Shown here: positions 1-7,556 of the stretch, in pieces
How positions within the stretch are numbered: position 1 is the first letter of the stretch
Layout: each line of letters begins with the position of its first letter
DNA from: an uncultured Bacteroidales bacterium
GTDB lineage: Bacteria; Bacteroidota; Bacteroidia; Bacteroidales; P3
Assembly: GCA_900320975.1 (NCBI GenBank)
Contig: ONUE01000004.1
Span: 1-38,697, forward strand
DNA: 38,697 nt
Direction: 5' to 3'
Position numbers and translations under genes: made by a program
The notes under the pieces: generated by a model
What the model saw: the letters and a program-made list of their open reading frames with translations, nothing else
Told to the model about the DNA's origin: nothing
The model's database searches: none

Positions 1-1341
1 TATCTCGCCGTAGATGTCGTGCTCGGTGGCGTCGGTGATGCGGACGGAGATGAAGTCGCCAGGTTTCGGTAATTGAGAATTGAGAATTGAGAATTGAGAA
101 TTGGCTGCCGCAGGAATGGGGATGAGGACTTCGTCGTCGACTTCGGGGCTGTCGTATTCGGTGCGGGCTACTATGTACTCGTCTTCTATGCGGTCGACGA
201 GGCAGCGGAACACCTTGCCAATACGCTCCTGGTTCTTCTCGAGGGATATCTCCTCCTGTATGGCCATGAGCTCGCTGACGCGGCGCTGTTTCTCCTCGTC
301 GGGCACGGGGTCGCCGAGGGGTTCGGCTGGAGTGCCCTCTTCGGGCGAGTAGGCGAAGCATCCCATGCGGTCGAAGCGTGCCTGGCGCACGAAGTCCTTG
401 AGCTCCTCGAAGTCGGCCTCGGTCTCGCCTGGGTAGCCCACGATGAGGGTGGTGCGTACGGCTGCCGTGGGCAGCTTCTCGCGGAAGCGTGCAAGGAGGC
501 GCAGGGTGCCTTCGCGGTCGATGCCGCGCTGCATGGAGGTGAGTATGCGGGTGTTGATGTGCTGCAGGGGTATGTCGATGTATTTGCAGATGTTGGGGTG
601 GCGCGCTATGGCGTCGAGGGCGTCGTCGGGGAACGAGGCGGGGTAGGTGTAGTGGAGGCGTATCCACTCGGCGCCGCTCTCTTCGGCCAGCCGGTCGAGC
701 AGCTCGCCCAGGGCGCGGCGGTGGTAGAGGTCGAGGCCGTAGAAGGTAGTGTCCTGGCTGATGACTATCAGCTCTTTGACGCCTTTGACGACGAGGGCTT
801 TGGCTTCGGCCACCAGCTCGTCGATGGGTATGGATTTGTGTGCGCCGCGGATGAGTGGTATGGCGCAGTAGGAGCAGCTGCGGTTGCAGCCTTCAGCAAT
901 CTTGAGGTAGGCATAGTGGCTCGGCGTGGAGAGGGGACGGGAGATTGCTTGATTGCTTGATTGCTTGATTGCTTGAGTATCTGATGCGTCAGCATTCAAA
1001 CACTGAACAATCTTGTCCCATTCATGCACGCCGTACCAGGCGTCGACTTCGGGCATCTCCTGGGCGAGCTCCTCTTTGTAGCGCTCCACGAGGCATCCGC
1101 AGGCTATCAGTTTGCGCGCTTTGCGGCCGCGCGTCTTGAGGGCTATCTGTTGCAGTATGGTGTTGATGCTCTCTTCCTTGGCGTCGCCGATGAAGCCGCA
1201 GGTGTTGACGATGATGGCGTCGCAGTCTTTGCGTTGGCTGTCGAAGTATACGGTGTGGCCTTGAGCGGAGAGCCCGCTGGCGAGGTTTTCGCTGTCAACG
1301 GTGTTCTTGGAGCAGCCGAGGGTGATGATGTTTATTTTCAA
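1..1341 (-). CDS. rimO: Ribosomal protein S12 methylthiotransferase RimO (3' end cut by window edge)
   Basis: Radical SAM enzyme that adds a methylthio group to an aspartate of ribosomal protein S12. About 447 codons are present and only a few C-terminal residues should be missing. The N-terminal MTTase domain has its three cluster cysteines at about C10 (LGCSKN), C48 (NTCGF) and C83 (CGCLVERY). The radical SAM motif CNRSCSYC places cysteines at about 152, 156 and 159. A C-terminal TRAM domain ends in ISVRITDATEHDIYGE. No ATG fits, so I chose the TTG at 1341-1339, which gives MKINIITLGCSKN. It lies 29 bp after the ftsY stop, inside a degenerate copy of an 8-bp repeat. Two perfect short tandem repeats are translated within the gene, in the linker before the radical SAM domain (residues ~123-133) and in the TRAM region (~413-424). 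Identity is secure; the start is inferred. Confidence 0.93.
   Translation of the reverse strand, partial: MKINIITLGCSKNTVDSENLASGLSAQGHTVYFDSQRKDCDAIIVNTCGFIGDAKEESINTILQQIALKTRGRKARKLIACGCLVERYKEELAQEMPEVDAWYGVHEWDKIVQCLNADASDTQAIKQSSNQAISRPLSTPSHYAYLKIAEGCNRSCSYCAIPLIRGAHKSIPIDELVAEAKALVVKGVKELIVISQDTTFYGLDLYHRRALGELLDRLAEESGAEWIRLHYTYPASFPDDALDAIARHPNICKYIDIPLQHINTRILTSMQRGIDREGTLRLLARFREKLPTAAVRTTLIVGYPGETEADFEELKDFVRQARFDRMGCFAYSPEEGTPAEPLGDPVPDEEKQRRVSELMAIQEEISLEKNQERIGKVFRCLVDRIEDEYIVARTEYDSPEVDDEVLIPIPAAANSQFSILNSQLPKPGDFISVRITDATEHDIYGEI
71..103. repeat. 7-bp tandem repeat AATTGAG inside rimO
   Basis: Four perfect units of AATTGAG (71-98) plus a partial fifth unit. It is translated in frame on the minus strand as alternating NSQFSIL-type residues within the TRAM region of RimO. 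A gain or loss of one unit would shift the reading frame. Confidence 0.9.
943..974. repeat. 8-bp tandem repeat GATTGCTT inside rimO
   Basis: Four perfect copies of GATTGCTT. It is read on the minus strand as QAIKQSSNQAI, in the linker between the MTTase and radical SAM domains of RimO. The same unit recurs at 1339-1370 and in lpxB at 4660-4699. Confidence 0.92.
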
Positions 1342-1370
1342 TGCTTGATTGTTTGAATGCTTGAGTGGGT
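1339..1370. repeat. Degenerate 8-bp repeat at the ftsY/rimO junction
   Basis: Four degenerate units (CAATGCTT, GATTGTTT, GAATGCTT, GAGTGGGT) of the family seen at 943-974. They fill the whole gap between the ftsY stop and the inferred TTG start of rimO, and no Shine-Dalgarno sequence is visible there. Confidence 0.65.
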
Positions 1371-2333
1371 TTAGTTGAAGAGGGAATCGACGAAATCGTC
1401 AGGGTTGAAGATCTGGAGGTCTGTCATTTTCTCGCCGAGGCCGATGTAGCGTACTGGCACCTGGAACTGGTCGGAGATGCCGATGATGACGCCGCCCTTG
1501 GCGGTGCCGTCGAGCTTGGTGAGGGCGAGGGCGTTGACGTCGGTGGCGGCGGTGAACTGGCGTGCCTGTTCGACGGCGTTCTGACCTGTGGAGGCGTCGA
1601 GGACGAGGAGGGTCTCGTGCGGTGCGTCGGGGACGAGCTTCTGCATCACGCGGCGTATCTTGGTGAGCTCGTTCATGAGGCCCACCTTGTTGTGCAGGCG
1701 GCCGGCGGTGTCGATGATGACGACGTCGGAGCCTTTGGCAAGGGCGCTCTGGAGGGTGTCGTAGGCCACGGAGGCGGGGTCGGCGCCCATACCTTGCTGC
1801 ACTATAGGTACATCCACGCGGTCGGCCCAGAGCATGAGCTGCTCCACGGCGGCGGCGCGGAAGGTGTCGGCGGCGCCGAGCATGACGCTGCGGCCGGCGG
1901 CCTTGTAGCGATAGGCGAGCTTGGCGATGGTGGTGGTCTTGCCGACGCCGTTGACGCCCACGACGAGGATGACGTAGGGCTTGGCGGGCAGCGGCGCGTC
2001 GAAGGTGGCGGGCATATCGTTCTGCGGACGCCGTAGCAGCTGTGCTATCTCGGCGCGCAGTATGGCGTTGAGCTCGGTGGTGGATATGTATTTGTCGCGG
2101 CGTATGCGGTCCTGGAGCTTGTCGATGACCTTGAGGGTGGTGTCGACGCCTACGTCGGAGGTGATGAGCGTCTCCTCGAGGTTGTCGAGGACATCGTCGT
2201 CGACGGTGCTCTTGCCGAGGATGCTTTTGGTGAGCTTCTGGAAGAAGCTTTCCTTGGTCTTGGCAAGGCCGCTGTCGAGGGTGGCGCGCTCTTCTTCTTC
2301 TTTGCTTTTGCGTTTAAAATCGAAAAGGCCCAT
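1371..2333 (-). CDS. ftsY: Signal recognition particle receptor FtsY
   Basis: SRP receptor GTPase that docks ribosome-SRP complexes at the inner membrane for co-translational insertion. At 320 aa it is a short FtsY without the long acidic A domain of E. coli; only a charged N-terminus (KRKSKEEEE) is present. The NG domain is complete: a helical N domain to about residue 110, the P-loop GVNGVGKT at 126-133, AADTFRA at 154-160, DTAGR at 208-212 and TKLD at 272-275, ending in GLGEKMTDLQIFNPDDF. It is directly upstream of rimO, with only a repeat-filled gap between them. The ATG start is clear. Confidence 0.97.
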   Translation of the reverse strand: MGLFDFKRKSKEEEERATLDSGLAKTKESFFQKLTKSILGKSTVDDDVLDNLEETLITSDVGVDTTLKVIDKLQDRIRRDKYISTTELNAILRAEIAQLLRRPQNDMPATFDAPLPAKPYVILVVGVNGVGKTTTIAKLAYRYKAAGRSVMLGAADTFRAAAVEQLMLWADRVDVPIVQQGMGADPASVAYDTLQSALAKGSDVVIIDTAGRLHNKVGLMNELTKIRRVMQKLVPDAPHETLLVLDASTGQNAVEQARQFTAATDVNALALTKLDGTAKGGVIIGISDQFQVPVRYIGLGEKMTDLQIFNPDDFVDSLFN

Positions 2334-2340
2334 GTTTTTA

Positions 2341-2378
2341 AGGTTTATAGGTTATGGATGTTGGTTTATGGATGTTTA
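2341..2378. repeat. Degenerate tandem repeat in the thioredoxin-ftsY gap
   Basis: Imperfect repeats of a GGTTTATGGATGTT-like unit fill the 42-bp gap and run up to the TAA stop of the thioredoxin gene. This resembles the other short repeats of this window but is more degenerate. Confidence 0.5.
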
Positions 2379-2915
2379 TCGGCCGATGGCTTTCTCCATG
2401 GTGGGGCGAATCTCTTTGTTGAAAATCTGCATGTAGTTGTCGTAGGAGTACTTGGTGTTGTCGCCCGAGGCGAAGTACCAGAGTATGGCGGAGAATTCTT
2501 TGGCGGGGTAGAAGCCCGGGATGACGGTGACCAGGGTGCCGTTGGCGCGGAAGATGGCGAAGGAAGGGAAGCCTAAGTTCTGGCCGAGAGTGGCCTGTGC
2601 AAAGACGTGCACTTTGTTCCGCCCCTGTGTGGCGGGAGGATAGACGCGGCCGTTCCAGCGGACAGTCTCGTTGCCTTCGGCGTTGAATTTCACGGGGTAG
2701 TAGTACTTATTGAGGATGGCTGCCACGGTGGAGTCGGTGAAGGTCTGGCGGTCCATCTTCTTGCAGTAGCCACACCAGTTGGTGTAGAAGTCAACGATGT
2801 AGAGGCGTGACCCAATCTTGGCCTGTGCGGCGTCGGAGATGGTGTGCCAGTTGACCTGGGCTGCAGCGGTGCCCACAAGGAGGCTGATGATTGTGATGAT
2901 GAGTGTCTTTTTCAT
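2376..2915 (-). CDS. Exported thioredoxin-fold protein
   Basis: A 179-aa protein with an N-terminal signal peptide (MKKTLIITIISLLVGTAAAQ), so probably periplasmic. A thioredoxin-like fold follows, with the redox motif WCGYC (C48 and C51) after a VDFYTN strand and a probable cis-proline in GFPSFAIF. It resembles the thioredoxin_7/DUF255-like family, whose members reduce or exchange disulfides in exported proteins; its partner is not known. It lies between the SpoIID-like gene upstream (21 bp) and ftsY downstream, on the same strand, and may be co-transcribed with them. The fold is secure; the specific role is not. Confidence 0.85.
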   Translation of the reverse strand: MKKTLIITIISLLVGTAAAQVNWHTISDAAQAKIGSRLYIVDFYTNWCGYCKKMDRQTFTDSTVAAILNKYYYPVKFNAEGNETVRWNGRVYPPATQGRNKVHVFAQATLGQNLGFPSFAIFRANGTLVTVIPGFYPAKEFSAILWYFASGDNTKYSYDNYMQIFNKEIRPTMEKAIGR

Positions 2916-2936
2916 GACTTATGATGTTTTGTTTGT

Positions 2937-4265
2937 TTACCATTCGTATTGCCAGTCCTGCTCATTGTCCTGCTCTTCTTCGATGTATATCTCTTCGCGC
3001 TCTTCGCGGTCGCGGATGCGGAAGAGGCGTCCCAGCCAGTCGTCTTTCTTGGAGCGCGTCTGTGTGCTGCGGCGGCTGTCTTCCTCGATGATGCGGGCCA
3101 ACTGGGCAGAATAGTTCTCCACATAGCGGTCGCCCACCGACGGGTCGTGGTGCAGGACGGCACCGGTATAGTAGTGGCGCAGGATGGAGTCGTAGGAGTA
3201 GCCGAGCGAGACCATGCGGATGGCGCCTTCCTGGCTGAGACCTACGCCGTGGCCGTAGCCGTGGCCGGTGAGGATGACGTTGTTGGTGGCGCTGTCGACG
3301 GTGACAGAGAAGAATGTGGACTTGAGCTGCCAGTCGAGGCGCACGCGTGTGAGGGGTACACCGAAGAGGCGCGCCTGGCGTACAGGCTGGCTGAAGTGCA
3401 GCAGGCTGTCGCGCACTGTGCTGTCGCTGGTGTTGAGCTTGTGAGTCTTTGCGAAGTAGTTGAGCCATCGGTCGATGCTGATGGTCTTCACCCAGTCGCT
3501 CTGCCGCATGTTGAGGGAGAAGGTGTCCTCCACAGAGCGCAGGTAGGGTAGGGCAGAGCGCCAGACATCTTCGGAGTTGGCCGTCTGTCCGCCGCTGTTG
3601 GAGTGGAAGGGGGTCTCTATGAGGGCCCCGGTGCTGTCCACCAGTGTCTCGCCGCTGCTCTTTATGACGCCGAGCATGATGTCGGGCCGTATGCAGCGGT
3701 TGAAGTAAGCCTGACAGTGTACGCCGTCGCAGAAGTTGTAGCCGTCGGCGGTATGTTTGCCGAGGTTGCGCAGCGCCCATGTGCGGCTGATGATGGCTTG
3801 TATGCGGAATATGTCGCTCTGCTGGCCGTATATCTCACTCTGCACCACACCGGCGATGTAGGTCTCGAACTCCACATCACCCACGAGGAGCAGCTTGTTG
3901 CCGGACGTCTTTGTGACCTCGAGGTCGCCCTCGTAGGTGCGTTGCTTGCAGCCATCGGGATTGATGCAAAGGATGCAGGCTGTGTCGGTGGCTTCGAGGC
4001 GCACCTTCTTGAAGAGGCCGTAGTCGTCGTCGTTGACGCTCACATGCAGGCCGCCTTTCTCGGCGCGGATAAGGACAGAACGCCCTTCGCCGACCATGTC
4101 TTCTATCAGGGTGCCGTCGTCGCCGTACAGGTTATAGCTGCCCAGATCGAAGCTTACGTTGAGGGTGCTGATGGTGTTGGCGCTGAAGAGGCGTACCCTT
4201 ATGTGGTCGGCTCGCACCGGCAGGACGGTAAACAACAAGGCTATTATGAGCAGCAGACGTTTCAT
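2937..4265 (-). CDS. SpoIID/LytB domain protein (putative peptidoglycan lytic transglycosylase)
   Basis: A 442-aa exported protein with a signal peptide ending near VRAD. The SpoIID/LytB domain carries YIAGVVQSEIYG (probable catalytic Glu at ~144), IQAIISRTWAL, FHSNSGGQTANSEDVW and GHGYGHGVGLSQEGA near 334-348. SpoIID-family enzymes cleave glycan strands, often acting on denuded peptidoglycan. A cysteine pair (C179, C184) lies in the core. The C-terminus is a charged tail rich in R/K then E/D. Such genes are common in non-sporulating Bacteroidota, so no sporulation is implied. The start overlaps the lpxB stop by 4 bp (ATGA), which indicates translational coupling. Confidence 0.9.
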   Translation of the reverse strand: MKRLLLIIALLFTVLPVRADHIRVRLFSANTISTLNVSFDLGSYNLYGDDGTLIEDMVGEGRSVLIRAEKGGLHVSVNDDDYGLFKKVRLEATDTACILCINPDGCKQRTYEGDLEVTKTSGNKLLLVGDVEFETYIAGVVQSEIYGQQSDIFRIQAIISRTWALRNLGKHTADGYNFCDGVHCQAYFNRCIRPDIMLGVIKSSGETLVDSTGALIETPFHSNSGGQTANSEDVWRSALPYLRSVEDTFSLNMRQSDWVKTISIDRWLNYFAKTHKLNTSDSTVRDSLLHFSQPVRQARLFGVPLTRVRLDWQLKSTFFSVTVDSATNNVILTGHGYGHGVGLSQEGAIRMVSLGYSYDSILRHYYTGAVLHHDPSVGDRYVENYSAQLARIIEEDSRRSTQTRSKKDDWLGRLFRIRDREEREEIYIEEEQDNEQDWQYEW

Positions 4266-5413
4266 TTCAGTATGTCGATAATAGTTTGTGCGGCACGCAT
4301 GGAGGCTCCACCGCTACCGAGGAGTGTCCGCATGTCGGCATATTCGTTAAGCATGCGCTCGCGGTTGGCATCGTCGGCAGCTACGAGGAGGAACTCGCGC
4401 TCCAGCCGCTCGACGTTGAAGTCGTCCTGTATCAGCTCGGTGACGATGGGGCTGTCGGCTATCAGGTTGACGAGTGAAATGTAGCGTATGCGGTTGCCAA
4501 CCACAGCTTTGGCAATGAGGTATGAGATGGGGTTGCCGCTATAGCATACTACTTGCGGCACGTTGAATAGGGCTGCCTCGAGGGTGGCTGTACCAGAGCA
4601 GACAATGGCGGCATGTGCTTGTGACAGCAGGCTGTAGGTCTGGTCAAAGACTACCGTAAGATTGTTTGATTGCTTGATTGTTTGATTGCTTGAGTGTTTG
4701 GCAATCAAGGTATCGTAAAATTCCTTGCCAATGAGGCTCATGCCGGCAACCACGAACTGGTATTCTGGATGATGAGCAGCGAGGTGCACCATCAGCGGCA
4801 GGCTGTTCTTGAGCTCCATGCGGCGGCTGCCGGGCAGTAGCGCTATGATGGGACGAGTCTGCGTTGAAGGTTGAATGGGTTGGTTTAATCCCTTTTTACC
4901 ACATTCCTCATTTATCATGTCGAGCAACGGGTGACCGACATAGACTGCCTGCGGCATATCATTCTCGGCGAAGAACTCTTCTTCAAAAGGCAGGATATAG
5001 CAGAGGCGGTCGAGGGTACGGCGCATGCCTTTGATGCGCCCTTTTTTCCAAGCCCAGAGGTTGGGCGATATGTAGTGTACTGTTTTGAAGCCTTGCTCAT
5101 GGGCCCATGCTTCAATCTTGAGGTTGAATCCAGGATAGTCGATACCAACGACGACGTCGGGCTTCCACTGCGCTATGTCGCGTTTGCAGAAGGCGATGTT
5201 GCCCAGCACCGTGCGCAGGTGGGCGAGCACCTCGACGAAGCCCATGATGGCCAAATCACGTATATGTCTCACCGGTGTGCCTCCTATAGCGGCCATATTG
5301 TCGCCACCCCAGAAGCGGAACTCCGCCTGCGGGTCTTTCTGCCGCAGGGCACGCATCAGGTTGGCGCCGTGCAGGTCGCCAGATGCTTCACCGGCTATGA
5401 GATAATACTTCAT
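4262..5413 (-). CDS. lpxB: Lipid-A-disaccharide synthase
   Basis: Glycosyltransferase (GT19) that condenses UDP-diacylglucosamine with lipid X to form the lipid A disaccharide at the inner membrane. The 383-aa product begins MKYYLIAGEASGDLHGA, the family hallmark. It also has DYPGFN, HYISPNLWAWKKGRI, YVGHPLLD, LLPGSRRMEL and CSGTATLEAAL. The ATG at 5413 is preferred over an upstream in-frame start because it opens the conserved domain and overlaps the preceding stop (ATGA). An insert at residues ~240-251 (KHSSNQTIKQSN) is encoded by an 8-bp tandem repeat and is not part of the family core. A possible second repeat-like stretch encodes NQPIQPSTQT near 4864-4887. Confidence 0.96.
   Translation of the reverse strand: MKYYLIAGEASGDLHGANLMRALRQKDPQAEFRFWGGDNMAAIGGTPVRHIRDLAIMGFVEVLAHLRTVLGNIAFCKRDIAQWKPDVVVGIDYPGFNLKIEAWAHEQGFKTVHYISPNLWAWKKGRIKGMRRTLDRLCYILPFEEEFFAENDMPQAVYVGHPLLDMINEECGKKGLNQPIQPSTQTRPIIALLPGSRRMELKNSLPLMVHLAAHHPEYQFVVAGMSLIGKEFYDTLIAKHSSNQTIKQSNNLTVVFDQTYSLLSQAHAAIVCSGTATLEAALFNVPQVVCYSGNPISYLIAKAVVGNRIRYISLVNLIADSPIVTELIQDDFNVERLEREFLLVAADDANRERMLNEYADMRTLLGSGGASMRAAQTIIDILK
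4660..4699. repeat. 8-bp tandem repeat GATTGYTT inside lpxB
   Basis: Five consecutive units (GATTGTTT, GATTGCTT, GATTGTTT, GATTGCTT, GAGTGTTT). They are translated within LpxB in a surface-loop position between conserved blocks. It is the same repeat family as at 943-974 in rimO. Confidence 0.92.
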
Positions 5414-5703
5414 TGCAGCACAAGGATATTGGACTTGAGGAGGTAGAACATAAATGCCAAAAAGGTGACGAAGAAGACTACTATGAGTGTCTTGGTGACG
5501 CGTAGCTGCGTGCGCTTCTTGGCGTAATGGTGCAGCACGAGGATGAGCGGTATAAACATTCCGGCGAACCACCGCACATGTGCCATCAGCGGCTCACCAG
5601 CTATCAGCAGTCCCACCGCCAATGCCAGACAGAAGCCCACTTCGGCTCCCACTCCGGCTATGATGCCGACACTCACTTTGTCCTGTGCAAAAAACTTCTT
5701 CAT
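5410..5703 (-). CDS. Small membrane protein between surE and lpxB
   Basis: A 97-aa protein that I cannot assign to a named family. Two or three hydrophobic segments are visible (about residues 12-35, 44-58 and 72-92), with a basic loop KKRTQLRVTK before the last one. The ATG at 5703 overlaps the surE stop and its own stop overlaps the lpxB start, both as ATGA. It is therefore tightly coupled to both genes and is very probably real. Position suggests an inner-membrane role linked to lipid A or envelope synthesis, but this is inference from context only. Confidence 0.78.
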   Translation of the reverse strand: MKKFFAQDKVSVGIIAGVGAEVGFCLALAVGLLIAGEPLMAHVRWFAGMFIPLILVLHHYAKKRTQLRVTKTLIVVFFVTFLAFMFYLLKSNILVLQ

Positions 5704-6458
5704 ATCAGTCCTTTGAGGTTCTCTAATGCTTTGTAGTTGGTGAAGTCGGCGTTGACGGGCACCACGCTGACGTAGCCGTTGGTGAGCGCCCACTCGTCGC
5801 TGCCTTCTTCGGGGTTGTCGCATACGAACTTGCCCGTGAGCCACCAGTAGCGGCGTCCACGCGGGTCTACGCGCTGCTCGAAGCTGTCGAGCCATTGCGC
5901 TTTTGCTTCGTGACAGAGGCGTATGCCTTTAATCTGGTCGGCAGCGATATGCGGTATATTGACGTTCAGCGACACATACTCAGGCAGTCCGTGCTCCAGC
6001 ACGTAGGCCGTGATACGGCGCACATAGGGCACACAGGGAGTGAGGTCGGTATTGTGGTTGTGACTCAGCAGCGAGAAGCCTATTGCGTTGATGCCGAGCA
6101 CCGAGGCCTCGATGGCGGCGCCCATGGTGCCACTGTAGAGCACGTTGATGGAGCTGTTGCTGCCGTGGTTGATGCCCGAGAGCACCAGGTCTGGTTTGCG
6201 ACTGCAGAAGTGGGTGACGGCGAGCTTCACGCAGTCGGCGGGGGTACCGTCACAGGCGTAAATCTCCAGTCCCTCTTCTTTGTGAATCTCCTCCACACGC
6301 AACGGTCGCTGTGTGGTGAGGCTGTGGCTCAGGCACGAGGCGTTCATCTGCGGCGCCACCACCACCACATCGCCCATCTCACGTGCCACCTCAGTCAGCG
6401 TCTTCAGTCCTGGGGCCCCAACACCGTCATCGTTGCTTATCAGTATCAGAGGCCTCAT
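5700..6458 (-). CDS. surE: 5'/3'-nucleotidase SurE
   Basis: Metal-dependent survival protein that removes phosphate from nucleoside 5'- and 3'-monophosphates. The 252-aa length is normal. Metal-site signatures are present: ISNDDG (D10, D11), APQMNASCLSHS (Ser near 41) and SGINHGSN (N97). DGTPADCV and YSGTMGAAIEA also match the family. The start overlaps the DUF4340 stop by 4 bp and the stop overlaps the next gene by 4 bp, so it is the middle of a coupled gene string. A surE-lpxB neighbourhood is familiar in Bacteroidota. Confidence 0.95.
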   Translation of the reverse strand: MRPLILISNDDGVGAPGLKTLTEVAREMGDVVVVAPQMNASCLSHSLTTQRPLRVEEIHKEEGLEIYACDGTPADCVKLAVTHFCSRKPDLVLSGINHGSNSSINVLYSGTMGAAIEASVLGINAIGFSLLSHNHNTDLTPCVPYVRRITAYVLEHGLPEYVSLNVNIPHIAADQIKGIRLCHEAKAQWLDSFEQRVDPRGRRYWWLTGKFVCDNPEEGSDEWALTNGYVSVVPVNADFTNYKALENLKGLI

Positions 6459-7528
6459 TTGATTTCGAGTTTGGTGTCAGCTCCGAGGAAGTAGCTCGCC
6501 GGCTGCAGTATGTTATCGAACACGTGGTACTGTATCAGCACCGTGTCTTTTCTGTCAATGATGGCGTACAGGCGGTTCACGTCGAACGACTCATACATGT
6601 CTGAATCCGGTATTACGTCGATATCGTTGGGGTTGACATACTTGATGTATGTGCAGACTTCGCGTGTGGTGCCTGCTGTGTCGGTGATGCGCAATATGGT
6701 GCGTGGAGTCCCGACGAGGCTGCTGTCGTTGCTGTTGGGCACTATTGATGCGAACTCGTCGAAGTTCAGCCATGTGAACGATGCAATGAATGCCGCCATG
6801 CGTGCAGTGTCGAAAGCCATCACCTTCCGGTGACCTTCCAGAAGCTCCATGTCGAAGCCAGCACCGTTGTTCGCCACCGCGAACGACTCACTCTCCTCTG
6901 CCGGTATCTCCAGCTCGATACGTGCTATCGACTTGGCGTCGAGGTCTACAATGGTATGGCTCCTCCATTTCAGCGGGTCGGTGACGAAGCGCGGCGTCAG
7001 GAAGCCTCGGAAGCCCGGTATGTAGATGACACACGGCACCTTGTCGCCCTCGCGGAACATATAGCTGCCCAGCATGTCTTTCGTCTCACGCCCGACATAG
7101 TAGGTGCGGGTGAGCTTCTCATGCTTGAAGAGTTGCAATCTCCCGCCGAACCAGTTGATGAAGGGCACCCTTTGGTACACCTCTACCTTGATGGCTCTTG
7201 CCGACAGGTCTTTGATGACTGTCGGTACTGCGTTGCGGTTCACCTGCTGGCGTATGCGCATAGAATGCAGCGTCTCCAGGAAGAGGTCCACCAGCGGCTG
7301 GTTTGCCTCGTATTTGTTGTCCACCATCCACGTTGAGTCGCCCTCGCGGGTCAGCAGCACCTCATGCTCTTGTTTGTCGGCAAGGAATATGCGCGTTATC
7401 GATGCGGTATCTTCAATATGGTAGTTCTGCTTGAATGTCGCCTTGCGCGAACCCTGTAGCGCCACCACCAATGCTACTATGCACACCAGCGCCACACCCG
7501 CAATGATGATAATATTTCTCTTCTTCAT
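6455..7528 (-). CDS. DUF4340-type membrane-anchored protein next to GldFG
   Basis: A 357-aa protein with one N-terminal membrane segment (KKRNIIIIAGVALVCIVALV) and a large extracytoplasmic part. The repeated pattern of strands (TRIFLADKQEHEVLLTREGD, SIARIELEI) fits DUF4340, a family often encoded beside GldG-like ABC transporter components. I chose ATG 7528 because it opens the membrane anchor; an in-frame start at 7585 lies within the end of the previous gene. The 28-bp gap after gldFG and the ATGA overlap with surE suggest one transcript. A role with the GldFG transporter is inferred from context. Confidence 0.75.
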   Translation of the reverse strand: MKKRNIIIIAGVALVCIVALVVALQGSRKATFKQNYHIEDTASITRIFLADKQEHEVLLTREGDSTWMVDNKYEANQPLVDLFLETLHSMRIRQQVNRNAVPTVIKDLSARAIKVEVYQRVPFINWFGGRLQLFKHEKLTRTYYVGRETKDMLGSYMFREGDKVPCVIYIPGFRGFLTPRFVTDPLKWRSHTIVDLDAKSIARIELEIPAEESESFAVANNGAGFDMELLEGHRKVMAFDTARMAAFIASFTWLNFDEFASIVPNSNDSSLVGTPRTILRITDTAGTTREVCTYIKYVNPNDIDVIPDSDMYESFDVNRLYAIIDRKDTVLIQYHVFDNILQPASYFLGADTKLEIK

Positions 7529-7556
7529 ATAGTTTTTTACTTCTTTGCTTTTAGTT

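Noticed and set aside
943..974. CRISPR-like array
   Set aside because: Units are contiguous 8-mers without spacers, and they are translated inside rimO.
2937..4265. Sporulation function from the SpoIID-like gene
   Set aside because: The family is common in non-sporulating Bacteroidota, and no other sporulation gene is present.
5414..5572. Longer N-terminus for LpxB starting at 5572
   Set aside because: It would overlap the small membrane-protein gene almost fully; the family N-terminus MKYYLIAGEASGD starts at 5413.
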